64,000 bases of DNA from Aulostomus chinensis (GCA_037954235.1 JBBMOA010000017.1:17250527-17314526), one strand, 5' to 3'; numbered from the stretch's first letter, positions 37,531-49,230 are shown. Notes: generated from the sequence alone by a model not told the origin. Numbers and translations: made by a program.

Positions 37531-37754
37531 ATTGGATGCTCCCAGTGGCGCCTTGCTCTGCGCTCACCCAGTGTCTGTGGGGGATATATGACTAAAGCTG
37601 CTTAAAAGGCAGCAGCACTGCCACCATATCCACGGCTGTTAAGGAAATGAATGTGTCAGTCTTGGCCCTATCTGCCTTCCTCATGACCACTTTTGTGTGT
37701 GGCAAATACATAAGAGGAGGTAGGGAGGGGGTGGGAGTGGGGGGTACACACAGA

Positions 37755-37787
37755 ATACGCGCGCGCGCACACACACACACACACATA
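37755..37787. repeat. CG/CA alternating tract, Z-DNA-prone
   Basis: ATACGCGCGCGCGCAC followed by CA units, strictly alternating purine and pyrimidine. Confidence 0.93.
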
Positions 37788-37966
37788 ATGCCACACCTGT
37801 GTGTCATGGCAGGAGTGTGAGCGAGGAAATACACAGCCCCAGCTGCAGGAGTGTGGCTAAAGATAAAGGTGACGTCTTGAGGCCATTACTTATCCAGCAC
37901 AGCGGAAAAAGGTTTGCAGATATTATACCTGCTGTCCCCCACATAATAGCTCCAGGTTGGGGGGCC

Positions 37967-38121
37967 ACACACACACAAACACACACACACACACACACCC
38001 ATACATTTACATGCACATGCAAACAAACATGCATAGACAGGCTTGCAGAAATTCTTACACGCAAATCTATATCAACATATTCACACACGCACACGCACAC
38101 ACACAAACACAAACACACACA
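37967..38121. repeat. Two CA-rich arrays
   Basis: CA with CAAA interruptions at 37967-37998, then imperfect CA at 38083-38121, separated by diverged CATACA- and GCA-rich sequence. Confidence 0.9.
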
Positions 38122-39480
38122 CAGGAGCTGTGCAATGCCTCGCCTGACTGAGTTAAAATAGATGAAAGAGCTGGTAAATTAGATCTGACTCAACAGTTTA
38201 AAATGCAGCACCGCGAGCATCAGTAGAACAAAACGACAATATTTCTCAAAGCTGACACAGTCACTAGCAGCAGGAGCATCCAAACGAGGGCTTGTTTTTT
38301 TTAAGATCTCGTCAACGCCGCATGAAGCCTAGCGCGGGTGCATACGGTGGGGAAAGGAACGTTTTTCTGTGTAATTCAAAAATTGATTTTAGTTTAAATC
38401 ATACACAGTAGGGGCATGTAAAGTGCTCATTATCAATGTCGCCACAAGGTGAAAGATAGTGCAAGAATGTCTTAGAGAAAGAAGCTACAGAGCAAAAAGC
38501 ATTTTTTTTGCAACAGACGTGTAAAATCTTGTCAAAATTAGCTAAATTAAGGATGGCATCAAATACTCTAAATTCAAAGATATCGAATATTTGATCAAAT
38601 ATCTATTCAAATTGCAGAAGGCAGAATCACCAGAACAGAGTCAGGATTAAATACCTCCGTATGATACCGCCAGACTATCATGAGTACTCACTGAATGCAC
38701 AGAGAGCAGGAGTCACACATCCATGTCAAATTGAGCAAAGCCCCTTTATGGGAATACTTTGGGGTTTTTTGTGCAGGAGATGGCAGCAAGATGACATCTG
38801 GACTGCGTGTTTCTGTTTATCCAAACATACTTTTAAAAAAAGTAGTCCAACTGTATCTTGATGTGTTTTTTTTTCCACAACATTTCTGTATTTAGTTTTT
38901 TTCAAGTTTTGAAGTTGAGTTAATGTTTTTCATCTTGCTGCTCACGCCCTGTTTTTTCATCTAGATTTCCTGCAAATTCGGAGTAAATTACCATCTGCAA
39001 ATTTTTTTTTAAATGAATAAAACTAAAATCACAGTTGAAAAAATATCTAAACTTGATACATTGTTCGAAACTGAAGTGAAAATTAAAATCAAGAAGTAAC
39101 TTTTGCCTTCTCATCTCGTCCACCCTGCTATAGAGAATTGTCAACAACCTACAGCTTGCAAAAGTGGATTCATACCATCCATGCATTAGTGCTTCATTTA
39201 GTCGCGATTCCATCTGTTAAATCCTTACACACTTGATCTTCTCCCTCTAGCGCGGGGGTTCTCATACAGTTCCAACTTTTCATGGCAGCGAATAAAAAAG
39301 AGGGACCCGGACAGACAAGATGAATCGAAACCCAGCCAGTCATTTCAGCTCCAGTTTGAATGTGACAGTTGTTCTTTGTATTTGCGTTGGACAGTCTACA
39401 GTGGAAACGAGAGATGCCCTGCAAATGTGAGCTATTCTGCTGCCAGGATGCCGGTTGTTCTACTGTAACTGAACAGGAGC

Positions 39481-39481
<1 letters not shown>
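38122..39481. other. Non-coding stretch, no gene seen
   Basis: AT-leaning unique sequence with several T-runs and no supported feature. Confidence 0.55.
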
Positions 39482-39524
<43 letters not shown>

Positions 39525-39529
39525 GTGTA
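39482..39529. repeat. (TG)n microsatellite
   Basis: About 24 TG units with one GCG interruption near the right end. Confidence 0.97.
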
Positions 39530-39857
39530 GAAAATAAATACCAGCACCCTCGCAGTGAATAAAGCTTTGCAGATATCCTCAAGGTCTAAAGAGATTTCTT
39601 TTTTTTTTTGTATTCATAACAGACAATTATAGTATATGCGTATTGAAAGAGACGGTAAACGTCAATGCTTTATGAATTAGCAAGAACACGGTTAGGGCTT
39701 TATGTTGTTGGCAGAAAGTGCTGTTTAACTCTTAGGTATACGCCGACTAACAGAGAGGGAGATGAAGAACTTGGAAGTCTGCAAATTGTTTACGGTTGTG
39801 ATTTTTCCTTTATGACTCAGTGTGAGCGAGTTTAATAATGACGTTCAGGAACAAAAA

Positions 39858-39892
39858 ACACACGCACGCACGCGCGCGCGCGCACACACACA
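39858..39892. repeat. CA/CG alternating tract, Z-DNA-prone
   Basis: ACACACGCACGCACGCGCGC continues into CA: 35 bp of strict purine-pyrimidine alternation with a (CG)6 core. Confidence 0.93.
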
Positions 39893-41243
39893 AAACAGAC
39901 GTTCCTTTCCTCTGAGAAGAAGCCAAACTCTCTGTAGAGGCTAAGAGGCTAATGTTTGGCTTGCTATTAGCATGCCCTTTGTTGGTCTTGCAGAGAGGCC
40001 TCACATGTAGCACACCTGACCTTCCGTGTTGAAAACTACACCTCACGACATGGAGCAGGGTGTCCACTCCCTGGAACCTAACCTTACTCTTTCCACAGGG
40101 ATCAGAGGAGACAATACTGGATTTCCTAGCGTCCCCCACCCCCACCATCATCCCCACTTCCTCTGTTTTCTGCCCTGGGTTAATTGGTTTGATTGTTGCC
40201 CCAGGCTACAGCTGATTCTGTATGGCAGAGGGGGGGGGATTTCAACCGGTGCATTCGCTAGAGTATTTAAAGCATTCAGATGGTATGAATTAACTATTCA
40301 TAGCCCCCTGCCTGAGGTATGTGTTTACCTCATCTCCATCATCACTAGAAGTATCTCCTTTTATAGTTACTACCTCTTTAACTTCATGGGCAAAGGTTTG
40401 AAGCTACGCTGACCCCGTACCTGACCTCTTACATACATAAACACTAATTACTGTTTTGGCTATGCGAAAGGAGAAATGACAATCCCACATGTATATCTAA
40501 AAAAGAAAAGCTCAACGACTTCACTTTCCACTTGTAAAAACAATAAGAAAAATGGCTGCCAAAAACATGGGGAATTATTGAACTTTGAAGGTTGAATCTG
40601 AGTAAAGGGAGCAGCTATCATTTAATGAGTCGGTTTGCCTTGAGATTAAAAACTAGAGGGGATATTAAGCACGGTTTGACCCGTGCCAGTTTTAAGCCTC
40701 AGCCTGCTGATTACATAGAAATGCCTCTTCTATCAAGGAGTGACTCTTCTTAAATCTTTTTTTTAAGGAGTTCCTGCTCCATCAGGCAGTAAACTCTCTT
40801 TGAGGGAAACGCTAAAGGTGAAGGTGCCCTCATCGTCACTCACCCTTCACCATTAGTGGAGTAAATAACAAGGTTGAACCATATCAGGCTGTTCCAGTCA
40901 CTGGTGAGTGAGGCGAGCGCTGCGATGTCAGGTCAACTTAACTTGTGCCATGTCAGACTGAGATCATACCAGCTATCGAGAAGCAACTCCAACAAAGAAA
41001 AAAGACAACCTGCGATTGTAGCATGTGACTGAATAGAAATGAAAGAGTCTTGAAGCCCAGAAAGAAGTTTGCATCACTGGACTTCCAGCTCTCTGTTTCA
41101 AAGTCAGTGGATTTTAGGTTTAACCCCTGAATCAGCTGTAGCCTGGGGCACCTGTGGTTCACACAAGCTTATATTTGAATGTTAAGTGCTTCAACATAAA
41201 ACAGCAAATATCACGCTCGTGATCTTTGAAGTGTTTATGTGTC
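39893..41243. other. Non-coding stretch, no gene seen
   Basis: Unique sequence; open frames up to 128 codons lack splice support or domain character. Confidence 0.5.
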
Positions 41244-41837
41244 TTAAAGAGACAGTTCACCCAAACATGAGAACTCAGCCATTGCCTTCTCACCCTCAAG
41301 TTTTTCTTAGTCCATAAAACACTGCTGGAGTTTCACAGGAGAGTGTTGTCCTATATTTTTCATATTTTCTTAATAATTGAAGTCATATGTAAAAAAAACA
41401 AAAACAAAAACAAAAACAACAACACATAATATACCCCCTTACTGCTCATTTAAAGTAACCCAAGTCTCCTGAAGTTTAAGTTGTTTGAAGAGATGGTTTT
41501 GGTGGTTCATCGTGTCTCCTAGACATGACGCCATCATTTTAGTATGGCTAAAAACATGATATCAGTAAGTTTTATTTCAGCAAACACTCTGGTTAATTCA
41601 AACGAACAGCATAAAGTCATTTTACGGTTTTATACTCTATTATTTCACATTAGAAAATTGGTCCCCGTTCACATCAGTTGCTTGGGTGCCTAGTTGTGTT
41701 TTCCTGCTCGATTGGTATTTTTAGGCCTAAAAACTTCGCCTGACCTTCCATCGGCATTAGAGAAAGTTCATAGTAACTCTTAGTAGATAACCCAAGTTGA
41801 TGAGGATTTTCATTTTTTGGGTGAAATATCCCGTTAA
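41244..41837. mobile_element. MITE with TTAA ends and inverted repeats
   Basis: The left end reads TTAAAGAGACAGTTCACCCA. The right end on the minus strand reads TTAACGGGATATTTCACCCA. A 10-bp perfect inverted match (TTCACCCAAA) lies at 41256-41265 and 41816-41825 within roughly 25-30 bp of imperfect terminal inverted repeat. TTAA lies outside both ends as target-duplication-like sequence. The 594-bp element has no transposase. The terminal wording (AGTTCACCCAAAAATGAAAA in its commonest form) is one of the most abundant non-autonomous DNA transposon ends in teleosts. TTAA targeting suggests mobilisation by a piggyBac or Kolobok-type transposase elsewhere. Confidence 0.85.
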
Positions 41838-42328
41838 AAAGGCAGATGCTAACACGTAGCACTGGAACAAGTGGCTACGATGCCAACTTCCCTGTTGGTC
41901 TACGAAAATACACGATCCATTCAGCAATCTTATTGTAACTAAGCTCTTACGCTATATTTACCATCACCCCCCCCCCCCCAGCACCATATTGTACGTCTGT
42001 TTACAGTGAGTCTCTCCTACTCCTCCTCCTCCTCCTCCTCGCTCGCCTCTCAAGCTGCACCTGCTGAAAGCCTCCACCCCTCCCTCTATGGCTAGTATAC
42101 ATTATGTGGCTCAACATCACGGGTAAAGAAATATATAAATAAATATAAACACTGGCTCTGGAACATGTTTTCTCCCTCCCCATCCCCTCCATCCCCTCCC
42201 ATCCCTCCTCTCCCCTACACTGAGAAGTAATGAGGGGCTACCTGTAATTACAAGCAGCTGCTGTCTTCCCTGACGAACGCTAATTGCCAATAATGATTTT
42301 GGAGAGCTGTAAAAATTCACCGGCTGAC
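41838..42328. other. Non-coding stretch with C13 and (CCT)n runs
   Basis: Holds a C13 tract (41967-41979), a (CCT)n run (42017-42040) and CCCATCC-rich DNA at 42170-42215. No gene is supported. Confidence 0.6.
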
Positions 42329-42416
42329 GCTCTCTCTCTCTCTCTCACTCTCTCTCTCTCTCGCTATAGTTTGTAGGAACAGAGAAATAGACAGGGAGGA
42401 AGAAAAGAATAGGGAG

Positions 42417-42448
<32 letters not shown>

Positions 42449-42552
42449 GAGTTGCTGGATTTCTCCCTGCCGAGAGACAGAGAGAGACAGACAGACAGAC
42501 AGAGAGAGAGAGAGAGACAGGGGGGGGGGGGGTTGCTGGATTTCTCCCTGCC
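42329..42552. repeat. CT tract, GA tract and 81-bp tandem duplication
   Basis: A (CT)n tract (42329-42362) faces a (GA)n tract (about 42429-42448), able to pair as a hairpin. The 21-mer GTTGCTGGATTTCTCCCTGCC (quoted in two parts: GTTGCTGGATTT, CTCCCTGCC) occurs at 42451-42471 and again at 42532-42552. GACA/GA repeats and a G13 run (42520-42532) lie between, so a unit of about 81 bp is duplicated. Confidence 0.88.
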
Positions 42553-42784
42553 TGTGTCGCAGTCGGGAGCATAGTTAGCTAATTTCTGTTGCTGACATAT
42601 CAGAACCCTTCAGTCGCCTTTTTTTTTGCCATCTCCCTCCGTTCTCTTTCTTCCTCCTCACCTGTTTGCAGTCTCTCCTTCACGGGCTGATAACAGCTTT
42701 ATTAGAGCTATAATGTGCAGGTGGAAGTTTAAAGGTCCCGTATGAGCACAGCGAGGACCAGGGGTGGTGGTGTTGGGGGGGGCA

Positions 42785-42915
42785 AGGAAGGCTTGGGTGA
42801 ATGGGTGAGGTGCCTAATAAGCCACATGCATAATTAAAAGACAATGATGCCGCTAATTAATGAATGCTTGTGTTTGGCTGAGCATTGTAATGGAGACAGT
42901 GGAAGCATGTAGGAG
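42785..42915. promoter_or_regulatory. Candidate conserved non-coding element
   Basis: CCACATGCATAATTAAAAGA, GCCGCTAATTAATGAATGC and GAGCATTGTAATGGAGAC occur in unique sequence. They include two TAATTA-type homeodomain cores 30 bp apart. Conservation was not tested. Confidence 0.3.
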
Positions 42916-45441
42916 TCGGGGAGGAAGCAGCAGAAGAAGAAGAAGCAGTTGAGCAACACTTCAACTTCAAAAAGCTAGCAAATGCATCTCACAACTTTTG
43001 AAAGTATCTTAGTTGTAAAGATTCCTCGGGTGATGACGGCACATCTCTTAAAACTCAAACCCCGCAACATCAATCCATCATTTCAGATTATGTCACTCTT
43101 TCTTCAATCCACCAACTCTGAAAATAGGAGCCTCTCAGTTTGAGAGAGAAGGGAGGAAAAGAGGCAACGTGCGTCGTTATCATCTTCTTGTCGCCAAGAT
43201 GACTCACGAGCGAACAAACACATCGATAAAGCTGCAACGCCGCATGAAGTCCACACATGAAAGAGTTTTGCCGGTCAGTTTTATGACTGACACTCCCGCC
43301 CACCTCGGGACTTGAGTTTATCGACTCCAGGAGTAAAAATCACACAACAACTTATTTAGTGAATCCCTTTTGGCCCACTACATCAACCATTATTGCAGGT
43401 CGCAGTGTCTGTTTTTGAGTCATATATGAAAACGTGACCGAAACGTGACCCACGAGTGCCCTGCGTCTTGAAATATTTGATGTGAAAATGTCAAATACCC
43501 TGAAATCAAAGATGTTTTGTAATTAGTCTTGTGAAATAAAATCAGCAGTAGCTGTTGTCACACAGGAAGCAGACGCACTCCTGCTGAAGTTGATTCAAGG
43601 TCATCTCATATGAGTATTAAACTTTCAAGCACTATTCATTCAGAGGATAATTGCTAAAATACTTAGAAGGGGTGTTTTGTCTTGAACCCTTTACAATTTC
43701 ATTAACTTTTCCAATCAAGTTTCAATTCCTCATTCCATCTCAACTCATTTTCTCATTCTAATCTTGCCTCCTTTTTTTCTTTTTTTTTTCAATGCTATAC
43801 ACTTTGGCTAAATCTTTTCTGTGGCTGCCTTTTTTTCTACCCGATTATATACTTCTGTAAAACCTGACAAGAGAAAATAATTAATATCTGATAAAACTGT
43901 TAGTTTTGAAATGCTGCACAACTTCCTGCAACAAAAATGAAAAAATTTAATTTGTAAGTATTATTCTCGGCATTCATGGATTTTGAAGAATCTAAATTAA
44001 TTTCCGCAACTTTTACTTTATTAAATTAATTTGGGACGTATGTACGTTTGCTTTTATTTTTTTGGACATTGATTTTTTTGTTGTTATTATACAAAGTAAA
44101 ATCCTTATTATTAAAATATGTTAACTTTATTATATCCCATGACAATACAAGATCTATTCTTCCAGGGAGAAAAGATGCAGTTTCACAAAATAGCTGCCTA
44201 TTATTCTGCCTGTCTTAATTTCACACCCATATCTATATTCAATTTCTTTTTAATAACCATGGATAGTTCAAAATAATAAAAAAATTTGTTTTTTTACTCC
44301 CAGATTAACTAGAAATGAAATATGAATTGTGAGTTTAATTTGAATGTGTGAGTTCTACTGACAATTGTTCCTAAGTTCTCCGCGCTAATCACCGGCAGTT
44401 CATCCGTGACATATTTATCCTCTCAGCTCAGATCGAGAACGTCTGGTTTTTATGAGCTTGTGTAAGAGACCTTTGAACACCCTGAACTGTGGGAACCTCC
44501 TGCAATAAAGGATGTTCAAACGCCCTCTTATCTCAGCCGCCTTGAATAGTTTACACGTTTATTGTTGTGCGTTCATTACTCAGTAAGTATTATATGACTT
44601 TTAGTTTTCTTCTCTGTGGGAAAATTGTCAACTTATATGAACGCTTTAATCGGCTCTGAGAGTTACATTCCATTTATGAAATAAGAAAAGAATATTACTT
44701 TGAGCTTTTGGGATGCAATAAAACAATATTAAACCTTCTGATTGTCTCACTGTGTTCTTAGAAATGCGGCACGTTCCCGGACTCTTAATTTGACTGCCTT
44801 CCTCCTTGCAGTTTTTATTTAAGGGGGAAAGCAACTTGAACAACTGTTCATAATGATATCATTGCTTGAAGAGCTCATCCCCTTTGAATCCGATGATGTA
44901 ATGACAGCTCTGAACATAATGTTGTGCTTACTCTCTTTTTGCACATTGATCCTGAGAAATATGGAAAGGGAAGAGCAAAGGTTACATTGCAGGTAAAAAA
45001 CAAAACAAAAAACCATCTGACTTTCTTAGGAACATTCAGTTTGTAGACTCTTAACAGGCTCATCCAGTTTAGGCGTTACCCCCCCAAACACACACACACA
45101 CGCACCAACACCCCTCCAGCCAGATACTTCGGATTTGAATATGGTGCCGGATATTTTGTATGTAATAAGGGTCCTGAAGCCTTTTCCCTCTCAGTGAGCA
45201 GTAAGGGCCTGTCTTCCTGATAATACCATGCATGGATAACTGAGTGAGACGCCATCAGATACTGAAACCAGCAGGCTTAAGGGAAATGAAATTTATTTGA
45301 AGGCAGAGGGTGAGGGCGGCAAGGAAAACGGCGAGGATAATTGAAACGGGGAGCGTTCAGTTGGGGAAAAGAAATTGAGATGTTGTCACCAAGTCCTCCT
45401 TATCATCATCAGGGCCACTGTGCAAAAGCAATTAAAGAGTC
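42916..45441. other. Long AT-rich non-coding stretch
   Basis: It is markedly AT-rich at 43480-44350, with A- and T-runs. A short CA run lies at about 45088-45103. No gene, RNA or recognised transposon. Confidence 0.55.
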
Positions 45442-45460
45442 AAAAAAAAAAAAAAAAAAA
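45442..45460. repeat. (A)19 homopolymer
   Basis: Uninterrupted A-run after GAGTC. It could be a worn retroposon tail, but no SINE body was recognised upstream. Confidence 0.85.
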
Positions 45461-45613
45461 GAATATCTGGAGTTATGCAGAATCCATGAGAGCAGAACGC
45501 AAGTCAACCAGGTGAACCTACGACACGCACATGCAGGCACACACTCGCGCACACACACGCACACACACCCTAAGATGATCTGAATAGTCATTTGTCGTTG
45601 TTTTTTTCCCCTG

Positions 45614-45642
45614 ATAGTTTTCACTCTACGAATGAAAACTAT
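45614..45642. repeat. 10-bp hairpin with 9-nt loop
   Basis: ATAGTTTTCA (45614-45623) and TGAAAACTAT (45633-45642) are exact reverse complements. A CA/CG-rich run at 45527-45569 precedes it and a TG run at 45719-45742 follows. Confidence 0.85.
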
Positions 45643-46059
45643 TAGATTATTACAGGTCCATCGGTTCTCATTAAAGTCATTGTGATCGTCATTACTCTTA
45701 CAGACGCGTCCGCAGCACGTGTGTGTGGTGTGTGTGTGTGTGTAATATTAAAAAAAAAAACTTTTTTCTTTGACTGATATTCCCATTCTTTGCACGCAAG
45801 AGCCCGACATGTGATTTCACAGTTAAAAATAACAATTGGCTGAAATAAAAATACATACCACGATATGTACAATGACAGTATAATTTGATGCCAAGTTGCT
45901 CTCACTGCGGTACCATATGAGAGACTGTGGGTGCAATTTGTTTTCGTTCTTTTTTTCTCCCCATCTTTTTTTAGATCACAATGTCCGTATGGCAACTAAC
46001 TACACCAACTAAAATAACTTTTTTTGTTCGCCTGGTTATGGTGTCACGCTATAAGCAAT

Positions 46060-46330
46060 TTCATATTACACCTTGGCTAAATAAATAATCAAATATGCAA
46101 ATGAGCTCCCAACAAGTAATTACTCGCTGCTTTTGTTTTTGTTTTGTTTTTTGCACCCCGTAACAAAAGGGGAGCAATGATGATGGGTTATAAAATCTCA
46201 CATATCACCACGTCTGATTTTCATGGATGTTCTGGCATACCTCAATAAGCTAAATCTTGTCATTTCCTTTCTCCAAATTGAATTTCTAAGGGGATTTAAA
46301 TGGGCCAACTATGAATGATGCCATGGGCGA
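46060..46330. promoter_or_regulatory. Candidate regulatory block with POU octamer
   Basis: Unique AT-rich DNA with a perfect ATGCAAAT octamer at 46095-46102, followed by CAACAAGTAATTACTCGCTG. Inference from motifs only. Confidence 0.22.
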
Positions 46331-46457
46331 GAATGCTCAAATTACCAACAATGTGGAGAAAAATGGGTCTGAAAGCAGACAAGAGGCACCAGGGGGTTTG
46401 AAGATGTGGGTAGACTGATGCACTTTCACAGACAATTCATCAAAAGCCTCTTTTTCT

Positions 46458-46499
46458 CCCCCCCCCCATCCCACCCCACCCCACCCCACCCCACCCCAC
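46458..46499 (-). repeat. C10 run plus (CCCCA)n; minus-strand quadruplex motif
   Basis: Five CCCC runs and one CCC run, each separated by a single A (46470-46497), follow a C10 tract. On the minus strand this is GGGG-T repeated five times, a very strong G-quadruplex sequence. Confidence 0.93.
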
Positions 46500-47409
46500 G
46501 TAGGCCGACCACTTCTGTCTCCTTCACACTCGCTAGAACAACCTGTCTGATGATCTGTTAGAGGCAGACCATCTTTCTGTGGCCGCACGGATTTTTAACT
46601 TTCAAGACAACCACAGAAATGAAGGGAAGAGACTGAGATGAGAATTGTGCTGTACTGCTGCGAAATACTAAAAAAAATAAATAAATAATAAAAAAAAAAT
46701 AAAAGAAGGGGGAGATTGGGTGGAAAAAACACAAAAAAAACGGCAGGATAACAAAGAGAGAACTGGAACGAGTAGCGACAGACAGAGAGAAAACGAGAAC
46801 AAGGGAGCGGGTGAGAGGAGAAGAGCAGAGTGGCGGGGCTCAGTGGGGGGGTCCATAGTAATGAACAGGTGGTGGGGGGAAGAGAAGGTTAAGCCTGTTT
46901 CTGTGGGTGTCGTTGGAACCCACCCCGTGCTGTGTGGACAGATGTGTGGACGGGCCACTAGCTAGCTCTCCCCTTCTCTCCCTCCCCTCCTGCTCGGCGG
47001 ATGCTGCCAAAGCCCACTAGCCTGTGCTCAAAAACTCACTCATTTATCCGCCTTTGTTCTTTGTTATTTTTGGACTCGGACACGGCAGCGAAAATTGTCT
47101 CTCTCCAAGGAGAATCACATTCCTGTCTCCCCGTCTCGTTAGCTTCTGTCCGTGTACGAGACAAAATAATGTGACATTTGGGAACACTGCGATGTTTGGT
47201 TTTGCTGTGTCAATGCAGCTTTGGATCTTATCTGCCTGTGGCATATAGAAAGAAAGATTAGGAGTGTTAGTTGCTTCTGTTTGAAAATCCAGGTGGCGAA
47301 GGGAGCCCCAGACAGGTACTAGTCTAATGAATGCGCACGCATATACTGTTGTTGCTTCAGGCCTGTTGACAAGCGGAGAGGAACAGGAAGTTGTCAGTCA
47401 GCCCTTCCA

Positions 47410-47418
<9 letters not shown>
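46500..47418. other. Non-coding stretch, no gene seen
   Basis: A-rich (46668-46745) then G/A-rich unique sequence. No supported gene. Confidence 0.5.

Positions 47419-47445
<27 letters not shown>
47419..47445. repeat. (TG)n microsatellite
   Basis: About 13 TG units after TGTGTATA. Confidence 0.93.
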
Positions 47446-47449
<4 letters not shown>

Positions 47450-47776
47450 TGATCACGAGTACGGTAAGTCGTTTGACTGAAGGCTGTATGTGACAGGTGT
47501 TTCCTTGTTTATCAGACTGGTTTTACATCGTCAGTTCGTAAAGGCAATGATTTAGAATTCATCGATGAGAGATCCGCTGGCGAGAGTCAAGATCAAACTC
47601 TCTCGATAATCCAAGTAATCAAACTGTCATTTATGTCTGGAGGTGTGTTTCACAGAGGAAATACAAAGTGGAAAAGATGTGTGCTTGTGTGTGCTTTTCT
47701 GGGTGGAAATCACCTGTGTTGGCACAGCAGAGTCTGTATTTTGTCAGTGCATAGAGAGCTGGTCTGCACCTGTTGT

Positions 47777-47778
<2 letters not shown>

Positions 47779-47849
<71 letters not shown>
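47779..47849. repeat. (CA)n microsatellite
   Basis: About 35 uninterrupted CA units. Confidence 0.98.
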
Positions 47850-47851
<2 letters not shown>

Positions 47852-47984
47852 CAGATGAAAATCAGTTGACAGCATGGCCAGCTTCATCAGATGTGCCCAC
47901 TCCTGTTCCGTTCATTAACGTCCAACCGAAGGCGGCTGGCCCGGGGCCTACTGCTAGTCCCACTTCGCTAAACAGCACCCCCAC

Positions 47985-47991
<7 letters not shown>

Positions 47992-48038
<47 letters not shown>
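47992..48038. repeat. (CA)n microsatellite
   Basis: About 23 CA units, 142 bp beyond the previous array and in the same orientation. Confidence 0.98.
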
Positions 48039-48040
<2 letters not shown>

Positions 48041-49006
48041 GACAGAGACATGCAAGCAAAGACATTCAAACAAAGTAAAGAAAATTTGATCGTTTAAGAA
48101 AATATGTGAAGGCAGCTGGCAAAACACGAGCATGATAGCAGGGGAAAGACACATAGAGACAAACAGAAAACTAGAGTTTGCTAGGATTGGCGAGCTCAGC
48201 CATAGCCTTGGTTTGGAGGTCAGCTGGGAATTTTGGATTGGCGTCGCCTGTGTGACGCCCACGTGCTCTGCCCGTTCTCCCTGGGATGCCAGCACCACCT
48301 GCTTACATTGTGGATGGCAGCTTTGGTGCCCAGCAGGAGGGCTGGATGGACGGACTCACAGACAACATGTTTCAGCTAGTTTGTTTGGAAACCTGCGGCC
48401 GCCCAGCCAGAGTGAGGAAAACTTCGGGAGAGAGGGGTGAGACAAATAGAAACAGAGAGAAGGATTTTTCTAAGAGTTTGCAGCATCCTCACGTGTTCTG
48501 CCTGTCTAGTAAAATGTGTGACTAAACAATGGCCTATAATGACTGGCAAGTCAGTTAGTGACTGATAAAAAGGCTCAGATCATCTGTGGCTCATTTCATC
48601 CGGCATGGGAATGACTGTGGCATTTAGCCATTTTAACAGGCATTTTTTTCATAATCACACCAAAATATCTATCACACGATACAAAACCATCTGAAGGGAA
48701 ACTTTTTTTCTTTAGTCGAATCGCTCGCTACCAGGTTGGACATGTGTGAAAGAGAGGTGATTTCCCTCAGCCTCCCACTGAGCGTGACCTCTTTCTCCGC
48801 CATCAAAACACACACTCACCCGGCCGTGACTCATAACAAGCGAGACAACTCAAGAAAAAAACATGACATAATCATCACTGGCAGTACTGCTGATGTCGAC
48901 CTTTTGCTGTTTCGTCTGAGATGAGTGAGCAAAGGAGCGGGAAGATGCTAAAAATGCACCCTATTGTACAGTGTATTCTTGGAAGAATATCTGAGGAGGA
49001 GTGGAG

Positions 49007-49010
<4 letters not shown>
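48039..49010. other. Non-coding stretch, no gene seen
   Basis: Unique sequence. The 48190-48440 portion is GC-richer with open frames on both strands, but lacks splice signals or domains. Confidence 0.45.
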
Positions 49011-49049
<39 letters not shown>

Positions 49050-49055
49050 GCGTGT
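49011..49055. repeat. (TG)n microsatellite
   Basis: TG units with two GCG interruptions near the right end. It faces the CA array at 49231 in inverted orientation. Confidence 0.97.
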
Positions 49056-49229
49056 ATTTCCTGAGGTAAGGGTAAAGAAAAGTGTCAGCAAGAGTAAAAG
49101 AGCATTGGGACTGTAGGGGGAAACCACCTGCGGAGGAGAAGACAGCGCTTTTGCTGGGGGGGAGATGAAAGACCAAGGTTTTGATAACTTCCTTCAAAGC
49201 CCCCAACAAAAGGTAAAAGCATCCCGGAA

Positions 49230-49230
<1 letters not shown>

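Noticed and set aside
42451..42552. CRISPR-like direct repeats
   Set aside because: Only two copies, in a eukaryotic context with simple-sequence spacers.
45340..45475. Retroposon ending in the A19 run
   Set aside because: No SINE head, B box or flanking duplication could be found upstream of the A-run.
46470..46499. Interstitial telomere repeat
   Set aside because: The unit is GGGGT, not the vertebrate TTAGGG, and it is a short simple array.
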